This document shows positions 1-7,482 of a stretch of 10,122 nucleotides of DNA, piece by piece. Made by a program: the position numbers and the translations under genes. The notes under the pieces were generated by a model. The model made no database searches. It saw nothing but the letters and a program-made list of their open reading frames with translations, and was not told the origin of the DNA. The stretch's first letter is position 1. Every line of letters starts with the position of its first letter. The DNA is taken from the NCBI GenBank assembly GCA_947630385.1, contig CANRHG010000055.1, positions 1-10,122 on the forward strand. The letters run 5' to 3'. This DNA is from an uncultured Eubacteriaceae bacterium. GTDB taxonomy: Bacteria; Bacillota; Clostridia; Eubacteriales; Eubacteriaceae.

Positions 1-591
1 CTCCATGATCCGGTCCTCGGCCTGGGACTCGCCGATACCCGTGAGTTGATAATAGCGCGAGCTGATCTCCTCGGAACGTAACTCATTTAATATCGGAACA
101 ACTTCATTTTCAAAAACGTTACGCATCTCCCGGGGTGGTCCCGGAAGTAGAAAGACCGCTTTATCTTCACTCCTTACGACAATTCCTGGGGCCGTCCCGT
201 CCGGATTGTCAAGAGCTTTTGAACCCTCGATGAGATAAGCCTGTTTTAAGTTGTTGTCGGTAAAAGGAATACCGTGCTCTTTAAAAAAGGACCTTAAGTT
301 TTTTTCGAGGCCCTTATCCAAGTAGAGCTCTCTTCCGAGCGCTTCGGCGACGGCTTCTTTGGTGAGGTCGTCCTGAGTTGGCCCGAGCCCTCCGGTGAGA
401 ATGATCAAGTCGTTATTTCCCAGAGCGGCATTAAGGGCTTTTTCAAGACGCTCTCGGTTATCGCCGACAGCCGTCTGATTGTGAACGCGAAAACCGAGTT
501 CTGAGAGCCGTTTTGAAAGATACTGCGTGTTTGTATTTAAAATGGAGCCGGTCATCAGCTCGGTTCCAACGCTGATAATTTCCGTATTCAT
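1..591 (-). CDS. cinA: CinA-family protein, N-terminal part (3' end outside window)
   Basis: This is the N-terminal 197 residues of a competence/damage-inducible protein CinA, reading off the left edge. The visible part is the MoCF/MoaB-like (molybdopterin-binding-fold) domain. It carries the family signatures TGGLGPTQDD (residues 66-75), DGTAPGI (131-137) and LPGPPREM (149-156). Family members act as ADP-ribose pyrophosphatase and, when the C-terminal CinA domain is present, as nicotinamide-mononucleotide deamidase. That C-terminal domain would lie outside the window, so the full activity cannot be judged. The ATG overlaps the TGA of pgsA by one base (TGATG) and no Shine-Dalgarno is visible before it, so translation probably depends on reinitiation after pgsA. 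In many Bacillota cinA is followed by recA; here that is beyond the edge. The family call is secure. Confidence 0.95.
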   Translation of the reverse strand, partial: MNTEIISVGTELMTGSILNTNTQYLSKRLSELGFRVHNQTAVGDNRERLEKALNAALGNNDLIILTGGLGPTQDDLTKEAVAEALGRELYLDKGLEKNLRSFFKEHGIPFTDNNLKQAYLIEGSKALDNPDGTAPGIVVRSEDKAVFLLPGPPREMRNVFENEVVPILNELRSEEISSRYYQLTGIGESQAEDRIME

Positions 592-1142
592 CACATTTTC
601 ATATTTTTAAATATGTCTTTGTTGATTATAAAATAATCGATCCCCGACCAAAGGGTAAGGGCCGTAGCGACGTAGACCATGACCTGTCCGGTGATCCACA
701 GCCAACCAAAGCGCATCTGGGGAATCAGGTACAAAAGAAGTAAGGTAATGGCGATCATCTGGGACATCGTCTTGGCTTTGCCCCAAATCCCGGCCGCCAT
801 CACTACGCCGTTAGACGCGGCTAGCGTGCGCAGTCCGGTTATGGCAAACTCCCTTGCTAAAATAATAACGACGACCCATGCCGGAACAAAACCGATACTC
901 GTCAGACAAACCAGGGCCGAAGCCGTCAAGAGTTTATCGGCCAGCGGATCCATGAACTTCCCAAAGTCCGTGATCAAGTGGTCCCTTCGGGCGATATAAC
1001 CGTCGATAAAGTCGGTGAGGGAAGCCACGACAAATATGATAAAAGCCAAAAGATAGTTGTATGGGAAATTGGTCTCAAAACAGATCAAAAAAAACGGGAT
1101 CAATAACATCCGAAATACGGTTAGTTTATTCGGTAAATTCAT
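591..1142 (-). CDS. pgsA: CDP-diacylglycerol--glycerol-3-phosphate 3-phosphatidyltransferase
   Basis: This 183-residue integral membrane enzyme makes phosphatidylglycerol-phosphate from CDP-diacylglycerol and glycerol-3-phosphate, the committed step to phosphatidylglycerol and cardiolipin. The complete CDP-alcohol phosphotransferase motif is present: D44, D47-G48, A51-R52, G61, D65 and D69, in the spacing DxxDGxxAR(x8)GxxxDxxxD. Hydrophobic segments are seen around residues 10-22, 28-44, 72-98, 125-142 and 147-170. Length matches the family. The ATG lies inside the last codons of rimO (17-base overlap) and is preceded by TAGGGGAACTCT, an AGGGGA-type Shine-Dalgarno with good spacing, so this gene has its own ribosome site as well as coupling. 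It is third in the ftsK-rimO-pgsA-cinA operon. PgsA was chosen over other CDP-alcohol transferases because of this standard Bacillota neighbourhood; a phosphatidylserine or cardiolipin variant is unlikely. Confidence 0.95.
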   Translation of the reverse strand: MNLPNKLTVFRMLLIPFFLICFETNFPYNYLLAFIIFVVASLTDFIDGYIARRDHLITDFGKFMDPLADKLLTASALVCLTSIGFVPAWVVVIILAREFAITGLRTLAASNGVVMAAGIWGKAKTMSQMIAITLLLLYLIPQMRFGWLWITGQVMVYVATALTLWSGIDYFIINKDIFKNMKM

Positions 1143-2397
1143 AGAGTTCCCCTAACAATTCAAAATCAAGGATATCGTTAATCTTAACTTTAACAAATTC
1201 CCCCAGTTTTAAGTTCTTCTCCGAGTCTACGTAGGTTACGCAGTCGACTTCCGGCGTATCGGCGTAAATACGGCCCTCATAAGTCGTCTCATCGATTTTT
1301 TCTTCAATTAAACAGTCAAATACCCGGTCTTTAAAGCGCCCGTTTCTATCCCGCATGATCCGGGACTGAAGACGCTCGATCTTGCCTTTTCGGGCCTGTT
1401 TGGTAGCTTCGTCGATTTGACCGGTAAAACCATAAGCCGGGGTGTCTTCCTCTCTCGAATAACTAAAACATCCCAACCGGTCGAGCGAAAGTTCTTTTAA
1501 GTCTTCTAGGAGCTCGTTAAAATCCTCTTCCGTCTCTCCGGGAAAACCGGTGATGACGGTGCTGCGGATGACGGCCTCGGGAAGGATCTCTCTGATCGTT
1601 TCGATGAGCTTAAAAATCTTTTCCTTAGACGTTTTTCGACCCATGGCTTTTAGGATCTTATCGCTCGTGTGCTGTATGGGAATATCAAAATAAGGTAAAA
1701 TCGTCCTAGATTCCCTTATGGTTTTTAACAACTCTATACTAATACCCTCCGGATACAAATATAAAAGTCGAATCCAGGAAAAATTTAAATTATCGAGTTC
1801 TTTAAGTAAAGAACTAAGATCCGTCCCGATATCTCTCCCATAAGGGGTAAGATCCTGGGCGACCAGGATCAGCTCTTTTACCCCTTTGTCTTTTAAATCT
1901 TTTGCCTGTTGAACGAGTTCGTCTTTACCAAACGAGCGGTAAGGCCCTTTAAGTTTAGGGATGATGCAGTAGCTGCAGTTTTTGCTGCACCCTTCGGCGA
2001 TCTTTAAAAACTCGCTGGCCCGTCCCGTCGTATAACGGTCCCCTTCGCCCGAATCTTCTAAGTCGTAGAGCCCTAATATGACCTCTCTGGGGTCCTGTGG
2101 GACGACCAGATCGAGCTCGGGGATCTGCTCCTTTAGCGCGTCCGCGTAACGCGTGGCCATACAGCCCGTTACGACGACTTTGGCCGTATCCCTTTTATTT
2201 GCGATCGCCTCAAAGAGCGTATCGATCGATTCTTTTTTGGCTTCTTCGATAAAACAACAGGTGTTGACTATGATAAGATCGGCCTCGTCCGGAGCTTGTA
2301 CGACCTCAAACCCGCTTTTTATTAACCCGCCGAGTAGGACTTCCAGATCCACCTCGTTTTTATCGCAGCCCAGCGAATAAGCGTAAACTTTGATCAT
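1126..2397 (-). CDS. rimO: Ribosomal protein S12 methylthiotransferase (radical SAM)
   Basis: RimO inserts a methylthio group on the beta-carbon of a conserved aspartate of ribosomal protein S12, using two iron-sulphur clusters and S-adenosylmethionine. The 423-residue protein has the three family parts in order. An N-terminal UPF0004/MTTase domain carries three cluster cysteines (C11 in SLGCDKNE, C47 in VNTCCF, C79 in VTGCM). A radical SAM domain carries CxxxCxxC (C137, C141, C144 in EGCSKNCSYC). A C-terminal TRAM domain spans roughly residues 360-423. RimO is preferred over the tRNA enzymes MiaB or MtaB because of the SLGCDKN start, the IPKLKGPYRS sequence after the cluster and the position between ftsK and pgsA. 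The first four bases overlap the ftsK stop (ATGA) and no strong Shine-Dalgarno is seen, so translational coupling to ftsK is likely. All six cluster cysteines are present. Confidence 0.95.
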   Translation of the reverse strand: MIKVYAYSLGCDKNEVDLEVLLGGLIKSGFEVVQAPDEADLIIVNTCCFIEEAKKESIDTLFEAIANKRDTAKVVVTGCMATRYADALKEQIPELDLVVPQDPREVILGLYDLEDSGEGDRYTTGRASEFLKIAEGCSKNCSYCIIPKLKGPYRSFGKDELVQQAKDLKDKGVKELILVAQDLTPYGRDIGTDLSSLLKELDNLNFSWIRLLYLYPEGISIELLKTIRESRTILPYFDIPIQHTSDKILKAMGRKTSKEKIFKLIETIREILPEAVIRSTVITGFPGETEEDFNELLEDLKELSLDRLGCFSYSREEDTPAYGFTGQIDEATKQARKGKIERLQSRIMRDRNGRFKDRVFDCLIEEKIDETTYEGRIYADTPEVDCVTYVDSEKNLKLGEFVKVKINDILDFELLGELYEFTE

Positions 2398-4628
2398 AGC
2401 TGCTCGTAATCCGCTTTTGAGATCAAAAGTTTTCTGGGCTTACTGCCGTTGGGCCCCGAAATAATCCCGTCTTCCTGGAGCGTATCGATGATCCGGCCGG
2501 CGCGGGCGTAGCCGATCCCTAAGCGGCGCTGCAGCATCGACGTCGAAATTTGGTTGTTGATAAAAGCCACTTCAACGGCGTCTTCGTAGAGGGGATCCTT
2601 GTTCTTTTTCTTTTTCTTATTTTCTTTGATCTTATGCTCGGAAATCGTCTGTTCGATTTTTTCATCGTACTTGACTTCCTCGTCCGGCTTGATCCAGTCG
2701 ATGACATCGGCGATCTCGCCGTCGGAGACGTACGAACACTGAACGCGCAGTGGTTTTGAAAAACCGACGGGTTTGTAGAGCATATCGCCCCGGCCGAGAA
2801 GTTTTTCCGCGCCGGAGGTATCGAGGATCGTGCGTGAGTCCGTATTGGAAGCCACCGCAAAGGCGATTCGCGACGGAATATTGGATTTGATCAGCCCCGT
2901 GATGACGTCGACGGAGGGCCGTTGGGTCGCGATAATTAAGTGGATCCCACAGGCCCTGGCTTTTTGCGCGATGCGACAAATCGAGTTTTCGACTTCCTTA
3001 GGGGAAGTCATCATCAGATCCGCGAGCTCGTCGATGATAATGACCACTCTCGGAAGGAGTTCCTTACCCTGCTTTTGCATGCGCTCGTTGTAACTCTCTA
3101 GGTCTCGCACGTGTTCTTGGCTAAAGAGCGCATAACGGTCTTCCATTTCTTTGATCCCCCAGTTGAGCGCTCCGGCGGCCTTTTGGGGATCGGTCACGAC
3201 CGGAACCAGAAGATGCGGAAGGTCGTTGTACTGGCTGAGTTCGACGACTTTCGGGTCGATCAAAATCATCTTTAGGTCTTTGGGGGATTCCCGGTATAAC
3301 AGACTGACGATGATCGAATTGATGCAGACCGATTTGCCCGAGCCGGTCGAACCGGCGATGAGCAGGTGCGGCATTTCGGCGATGTCGCCGATGATGGAAT
3401 TACCGGAGAGCGTCTTTCCCAAACTAAAGGGTAGATCGTAGTGGTTCGATTTAAAATCGGGCGACTCTACGATCTCACGAAGGTGGACGATGTCGCTTTT
3501 TTTGTTCGGTACCTCGATCCCGATCGCGTCTCTTCCGGGAATCGGCGCTTCAATTCGAATATCCGAAGTCGCAAGAGCCAAAGCCAGGTCGTCCGCCAGA
3601 TTTACGATCTTACTGACCTTCACCCCCGGTGCGGGTTTTACTTCATAACGCGTGATCGAAGGCCCGACCTCGTAGTTGCGGATGACGGCTTCCACCCCAA
3701 AATTGTCGAGGGTCTCTAAGATCCGTTTGGCGTTACCCTTGATCTCTAACTCGTTTACTTTGCTCTTTCCGCTGGGCTTGGCTAAAAGGTCCGTCGGCGG
3801 TGGAAGATAATCGGTGGTCTTTGTCCGCTTTACCCGTTTTGGCTTTTCTTCGACGATTTCCTCAACCTCGATCGGCTCGACGATCCCTACCGAATCATCG
3901 ACCGGATAATCGACGATCTCTTCTTCGTCGATCTCGAGCTCCTCGGGCTCGATATTCTCGCTCTTTTCTTTTTCCTCTTTAAGGCGCTTCTTTTGGGCCA
4001 GATCGTCGCGGATATCTAAAAACTTATCCTTAAGCGTGGTCACCCCAAAATCGTCCTCTTTTGCTTTGGCGTAAATGTTTGGAAAATTATCTTTAAAGAT
4101 AAGAAAGAGCTCGACAAAGGTCAAAACGGTCACTAATATCGCCGTTCCTATCGGGGTTAGGATCGTATTTAACAAATAGGCAAAAATTATGCCGACGATC
4201 CCGCCGTATCCCCCGTACATCGCTATCGAAAACAAATCGACGATCTTGAAATTGTTGAGGTTCGGAATAAAACAACTTAAGACGATCATAAAATTAAAGA
4301 TGATGAGTCCAAAATAAAACAGCGTTGTTTTAAAATCCTCGAACTGGTCCGCGATCATTAAAGCCCCTGTGACGAGACCTAAAATACAGACGACGGGGAC
4401 CGCGTTTCCGAACAAATACATTAAAATATATTTTCCAATGATTTTATCGACGATGGTCGGTTGAGCGGTGATAAAAGCGTAATAACAATAAACGCTAAAG
4501 AGGACCAAAACGATCCCTTCGACCCAACGTTTTCTATCGTCTCTCGGCGTACTTTGTTTGGGCTTGCTCTTTCCCACGCGCGCATTAGGACTTTTACGTT
4601 TTGTCTTGATTACTCTTTTTTTTGCCAT
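2394..4628 (-). CDS. ftsK: DNA translocase FtsK/SpoIIIE
   Basis: This is a membrane-anchored, ATP-driven double-stranded DNA pump that clears chromosome from the division septum, or from the sporulation septum in spore formers. It has 744 residues. A basic N-terminus (1-35) precedes four or five membrane segments between about 37 and 178. A charged, Glu-rich linker follows (about 190-290). The alpha/beta motor carries Walker A GSTGSGKS (426-433) and Walker B VVIIIDE (528-534). A Lys-rich linker (668-678) leads to the winged-helix gamma domain (about 682-744, with LQRRLGIGYARAGRIID), which reads polar DNA signals. Size and layout match the SpoIIIE-type short-linker proteins (about 750-800 residues), not the long E. 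coli FtsK. An in-frame TAG lies two codons upstream of the ATG, so this start is the first possible ATG; no Shine-Dalgarno sits at normal distance. Whether it serves sporulation or only division cannot be told here. Confidence 0.96.
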   Translation of the reverse strand: MAKKRVIKTKRKSPNARVGKSKPKQSTPRDDRKRWVEGIVLVLFSVYCYYAFITAQPTIVDKIIGKYILMYLFGNAVPVVCILGLVTGALMIADQFEDFKTTLFYFGLIIFNFMIVLSCFIPNLNNFKIVDLFSIAMYGGYGGIVGIIFAYLLNTILTPIGTAILVTVLTFVELFLIFKDNFPNIYAKAKEDDFGVTTLKDKFLDIRDDLAQKKRLKEEKEKSENIEPEELEIDEEEIVDYPVDDSVGIVEPIEVEEIVEEKPKRVKRTKTTDYLPPPTDLLAKPSGKSKVNELEIKGNAKRILETLDNFGVEAVIRNYEVGPSITRYEVKPAPGVKVSKIVNLADDLALALATSDIRIEAPIPGRDAIGIEVPNKKSDIVHLREIVESPDFKSNHYDLPFSLGKTLSGNSIIGDIAEMPHLLIAGSTGSGKSVCINSIIVSLLYRESPKDLKMILIDPKVVELSQYNDLPHLLVPVVTDPQKAAGALNWGIKEMEDRYALFSQEHVRDLESYNERMQKQGKELLPRVVIIIDELADLMMTSPKEVENSICRIAQKARACGIHLIIATQRPSVDVITGLIKSNIPSRIAFAVASNTDSRTILDTSGAEKLLGRGDMLYKPVGFSKPLRVQCSYVSDGEIADVIDWIKPDEEVKYDEKIEQTISEHKIKENKKKKKNKDPLYEDAVEVAFINNQISTSMLQRRLGIGYARAGRIIDTLQEDGIISGPNGSKPRKLLISKADYEQL

Positions 4629-4643
4629 AGGCTAAATTTTTGA

Positions 4644-4658
4644 CAAGCTTTGTGCTTG
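4644..4658 (-). promoter_or_regulatory. Small hairpin in ftsK leader between SD-like site and start
   Basis: A perfect 5-bp stem CAAGC/GCTTG with a 5-nt loop lies 15 nt before the ftsK ATG. The only Shine-Dalgarno-like sequence in the leader, AAGGAAG (4662-4668), lies on the far side of this hairpin, about 33 nt from the ATG, which is too far for ordinary use. Further upstream a 9-bp AT-only inverted repeat (TTAATTTAA at 4672-4680, TTAAATTAA at 4697-4705) could also fold. Any regulatory role is inference. Confidence 0.3.
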
Positions 4659-4743
4659 GAACTTCCTTTCGTTAATTTAAGCTTTCTTTATAGATTTTAA
4701 ATTAAGTCGACCAAAATCTCGAATAATCATCTATATTTATATA

Positions 4744-4749
4744 ATTATA
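4744..4749 (-). promoter_or_regulatory. Possible -10 box of the ftsK operon promoter
   Basis: A perfect TATAAT on the minus strand lies 115 nt before the ftsK start, downstream of the dut terminator, where an operon promoter is expected. No convincing -35 box is found at 16-18 nt (the best is only AATAAA-like) and there is no TG extension. The region is so AT-rich that chance matches are easy, so this is weak. Confidence 0.3.
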
Positions 4750-4783
4750 CGTAAAAAGCTTAAATTTTTATTAAAATTTCGTC

Positions 4784-4805
4784 AAAAAAAAGCCCATAAG
4801 GGCTT
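4784..4805 (-). terminator. Rho-independent terminator after dut
   Basis: On the minus strand AAGCCC-TTAT-GGGCTT is followed by a run of T residues (4791 down to 4784): a 6-bp stem, a 4-nt loop and a U-tract. The upstream stem arm overlaps the dut stop codon by two bases. It would end the rpsO-pnp-dut transcript before ftsK. Confidence 0.85.
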
Positions 4806-5244
4806 ATATTCCTGTATGACCAAAACCTCCGTTACCACGACGGCTATGGCTTAATTCGTCCGGTTTAACTTCTTCGAGCTTTACGTCCACGACTTTTGAA
4901 AAAATGAGTTGCGCGATCCGGTCCCCGGGGTGAATGATCGCTTCTTCTTTTGACAGGTTTACGAGGATGACTTTAATCTCTCCTCTATAATCCGAGTCGA
5001 CCGTTCCGATCCCGTTTAAAAGACCGAGTCCGCTTTTTATAGCAAGCCCACTACGAGCCCTGATCTGCGCCTCATACCCCGACGGGATCTCAAGGAAAAG
5101 CCCGGTCGGGACGAGTTCCCGTTCAAGCGGTGCTAGAGAGATAGGCTCATTTAGATTGGCTTTTATGTCGTATCCGCTGGCACCGGAACTCATCTTAACC
5201 GGTTGCTCGTAACCTGAGGTATTTACGTATTTAATGTTTAGCAT
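4804..5244 (-). CDS. dut: dUTP diphosphatase (dUTPase)
   Basis: This enzyme hydrolyses dUTP to dUMP and pyrophosphate, keeping uracil out of DNA and supplying dUMP for thymidylate synthesis. It is expected to be a cytosolic homotrimer. The 146-residue protein has all five trimeric-dUTPase motifs in order: 1 ASGYDIKAN (22-30), 2 RARSGLAIKSG (62-72), 3 GIGTVDSDYRGEI (78-90, with the catalytic-region Asp), 4 PGDRIAQLIF (106-115) and 5 RRGNGGFGHTG (135-145). The ATG at 5244 was chosen because MLNIKYVN is a typical family N-terminus and upstream in-frame residues only shadow the pnp C-terminus. The start lies 14 bases inside pnp and has no clear Shine-Dalgarno, so coupling to pnp is probable. It ends directly at a terminator. 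Motif 5 reads FGHTG where FGSTG is common; this is a mild variant and no essential residue is missing. Confidence 0.95.
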   Translation of the reverse strand: MLNIKYVNTSGYEQPVKMSSGASGYDIKANLNEPISLAPLERELVPTGLFLEIPSGYEAQIRARSGLAIKSGLGLLNGIGTVDSDYRGEIKVILVNLSKEEAIIHPGDRIAQLIFSKVVDVKLEEVKPDELSHSRRGNGGFGHTGI

Positions 5245-7351
5245 TATGTGAACGATTTTTACGTTTGCGCGGTTCTTTGGGAAGCGCGGCTTTTCTGGAA
5301 AGACCGATTTTCCCCTGATTGTCAACTTCGACTACTTTTACCCTGACCTTATCGCCGACGTGGACCACGTCTTCTACGTTCTTGACGCGTTCGTGGGCAA
5401 GTTTTGAAATGTGAATGAGCCCTTCCTTGTTTCCGGGTATGGCAACAAAAGCGCCGAAGTTTGTAATTCTCGAGACCGTTCCATCGAGGTATTCGCCGAC
5501 TTCAACGTCGTGGGTAATGTCTTCGATGATCTTTTGGGCTTCCTTGGCTTTTTCGAGATTTTCGGAAGCGATAAAGACCTTACCGTCGTCTTCGATATCG
5601 ATCTTAACGCCGGTTTTTTCGATGATCCCGTTGATCGTCTTCCCACCGGTACCGATAACTTCACGGATCTTATCGGGGTGGATCTGCATGATGATGATCC
5701 TAGGTGCGTATGGTGAAAGTTCCGGTCTGGGTTTGGCGATCGTCTTTTCCATATGGTCGAGGATCTCAAGACGTCCCTTGCGGGCCTGTTCGAGGGCTTT
5801 TTCCAAAACTTCCCGGTCGATCCCGTGCGTCTTAATATCCATTTGAATGGCCGTGATCCCGTCTCTGGTCCCGGCAACTTTAAAGTCCATATCGCCCATG
5901 TGGTCTTCCATTCCCTGGATGTCCGTTAGGATAGCTACACGGTCGTCTTCTTTGATCAGTCCCATCGCGACCCCGGCGACCGGCTTTTTGATCGGTACGC
6001 CCGCGTCCATGAGCGATAGGGTCGAACCGCAAACGCTCGCCTGGGAGGTAGAGCCGTTGGAGCTAAGGACCTCGGAGACGACGCGGATCGTATACGGGAA
6101 TTCCTCTTCGGTCGGTAGGACCGGCTTTAAGGCGCGTTCTGCCAAGGCCCCGTGGCCGATCTCCCTTCGTCCCGGACCCCTGGACGGGCGCGTTTCACCC
6201 ACGGAATAGCCAGGGAAATTGTAATGGTGCATGTAGCGCTTTTCGGTCTCGTCGAGTTCCAGCCCGTCGATCATCTGGGCGTCTCTGGGAACCCCTAGTG
6301 TCGTAACCGAAAGAACCTGCGTTTCCCCACGCGTAAACAGACCTGAACCATGAGCTCTGGGTAGGTAACTGACTTTGGAACTCAGCGGACGGATCTCGTC
6401 CATGACACGGTTGTCCGGCCGGATGTGATCGTCTAAAATAAGGCTTCTGACTTCGACTTTTTGAATGTCGGATAAAATGGTTTTAATATCCGAGATTTCG
6501 TCGGGATGTTCTTCTTCAAAAGCGGCTACGACCTCATCGGTGACTTCCTTGATCGCCTGGATACGTTCTTCTTTATCTTCGTTGTGGACGGCCTTGCGCA
6601 TCTTATCGCCGACAAATTCCACGACTTCTTTTCTTAATTCTTCGTCCGGAAGAAAGTAAGTGACGTCCTGTTTTTCTTTTCCGACTTCGTTTTGGATGAG
6701 TTCGATAAATTCGATGATTTTTTTGATCTCTTCGTGGGCTAAGAGGATCGCGTCGAGCATCTGCTCTTCGCTGACTTCGTTCGCTCCGGCTTCGACCATC
6801 GTAACGGCTTCTTTGGTCCCGGATACGATCAGGGAAAGATCGGATTTTTCACGCTGTTCGCTGACGGGATTGATGACAAATTCGCCGTCTACCAGTCCCA
6901 CCGCGACCGAGGCAGTCGGGCCTTCAAACGGAATGTCCGATACCGATAAAGCGATGCTCGAACCGAGCATGGCCGTGATTTCCGGCGCATTGTCCTGGTC
7001 GTCCGACATAACCGTTTCGATGATCTGGACGTCGTTACGCATTCCCTTCGGAAAAAGCGGGCGAATCGGGCGGTCGATCAAACGCGAGTGAAGAATGGCT
7101 TTTTCACTCGGACGGCCCTCTCTTCTTAAAAAGCCTCCCGGGATCTTTCCGACGGAATACTGTTTTTCTTCATAATCTACACTCAGTGGGAAAAAGTCCA
7201 TGCCTTCTCTCGGCTCTCTGGATAGACCCGCGATCGAAAGTACGCTCGTATCCCCGTAACGCACCATAGCCGAACCACTGGCCTGCCCCGCGACTTCCCC
7301 AACTTCAACAACCAAGGGTCTTCCTGCGATTTCTGTTGTAAATTTTTTCAT
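5231..7351 (-). CDS. pnp: Polyribonucleotide nucleotidyltransferase (PNPase)
   Basis: PNPase degrades RNA 3' to 5' with phosphate, releasing nucleoside diphosphates, and can run backwards to add tails. It acts as a cytoplasmic homotrimer. The 706-residue protein has the standard layout. The first RNase PH-like core (about 1-215, with GGFLRREGRPSEKAIL) is followed by a helical linker (about 240-300). The second, catalytic RNase PH core (about 305-540) has RREIGHGALAERAL, the phosphate-binding GSTS at 433-436 and GDMDFKVAGT at 486-495 (D487, D489). A KH domain (about 555-615, GTGGKTINGI) and an S1 domain (about 618-688, DGTVSRITNFGAFV) follow, then a short basic tail. Length is normal. The ATG follows AAAAAAGGAG with a 5-nt gap, a strong ribosome site set immediately after a long leader hairpin. 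Cotranscription with rpsO by terminator read-through is likely because no promoter fits in the gap. Confidence 0.97.
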   Translation of the reverse strand: MKKFTTEIAGRPLVVEVGEVAGQASGSAMVRYGDTSVLSIAGLSREPREGMDFFPLSVDYEEKQYSVGKIPGGFLRREGRPSEKAILHSRLIDRPIRPLFPKGMRNDVQIIETVMSDDQDNAPEITAMLGSSIALSVSDIPFEGPTASVAVGLVDGEFVINPVSEQREKSDLSLIVSGTKEAVTMVEAGANEVSEEQMLDAILLAHEEIKKIIEFIELIQNEVGKEKQDVTYFLPDEELRKEVVEFVGDKMRKAVHNEDKEERIQAIKEVTDEVVAAFEEEHPDEISDIKTILSDIQKVEVRSLILDDHIRPDNRVMDEIRPLSSKVSYLPRAHGSGLFTRGETQVLSVTTLGVPRDAQMIDGLELDETEKRYMHHYNFPGYSVGETRPSRGPGRREIGHGALAERALKPVLPTEEEFPYTIRVVSEVLSSNGSTSQASVCGSTLSLMDAGVPIKKPVAGVAMGLIKEDDRVAILTDIQGMEDHMGDMDFKVAGTRDGITAIQMDIKTHGIDREVLEKALEQARKGRLEILDHMEKTIAKPRPELSPYAPRIIIMQIHPDKIREVIGTGGKTINGIIEKTGVKIDIEDDGKVFIASENLEKAKEAQKIIEDITHDVEVGEYLDGTVSRITNFGAFVAIPGNKEGLIHISKLAHERVKNVEDVVHVGDKVRVKVVEVDNQGKIGLSRKAALPKEPRKRKNRSHNAKH

Positions 7352-7356
7352 TTAAA

Positions 7357-7366
7357 CTCCTTTTTT
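7357..7366 (-). promoter_or_regulatory. Strong ribosome binding site of pnp
   Basis: AAAAAAGGAG lies 5 nt before the pnp ATG. It begins on the base immediately after the end of the leader stem-loop (7367-7441), so folding or cleavage of that stem could change access to it. Confidence 0.8.
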
Positions 7367-7441
7367 GCAGGAAGCTTATTGTCCTCATTCCAAAGCAGCG
7401 AACTGTTTTCGAATGAAGACAAGAGTTAAAAAGTTTCCTGC
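7367..7441 (-). promoter_or_regulatory. Long stem-loop in pnp 5' leader, candidate autoregulatory / RNase III site
   Basis: On the minus strand an outer 7-bp stem GCAGGAA/TTCCTGC (7435-7441 with 7367-7373) encloses an inner 12-bp stem. That is TTGTCTTCATTC (7422-7411) with GAATGAGGACAA (7390-7379), with a single G-U pair. It is capped by CAG-TTCG-CTG, a UUCG tetraloop extended by an AAA/TTT pairing. The two long stems are separated by an internal loop. In E. coli the rpsO-pnp spacer forms an RNase III-cleaved stem through which PNPase represses its own synthesis. Equivalent use here is inference from position and shape; the structure itself is read directly. Confidence 0.75.
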
Positions 7442-7458
7442 ATTTTCTTTAAAGATTT

Positions 7459-7481
7459 AAAAAAAGGCGGATAAATCCGCC
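7459..7481 (-). terminator. Rho-independent terminator between rpsO and pnp
   Basis: Minus strand GGCGGA-TTTA-TCCGCC (7481-7466) is followed by a T7 tract. The 6-bp GC-rich stem begins two bases after the rpsO stop. pnp starts only about 110 nt further on and no separate promoter is seen, so termination is probably partial and lets some transcripts continue into pnp and dut. Confidence 0.88.
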
Positions 7482-7482
7482 A

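Noticed and set aside
2519..2979. Alternative frames inside ftsK on both strands
   Set aside because: The FtsK frame has unbroken domain motifs through this region; the others are shadows without recognisable domains.
4804..5325. Longer dut frame starting at 5325
   Set aside because: The extra 27 N-terminal residues only shadow the pnp C-terminus in another frame, have no ribosome site and do not look like dUTPase; MLNIKYVN at 5244 is the family-like start.
5374..5877. A 167-residue minus-strand frame and plus-strand frames of 101-143 residues inside pnp
   Set aside because: They lie fully within pnp, have no ribosome sites and have low-complexity Ser/Arg/Pro compositions typical of out-of-frame reading.
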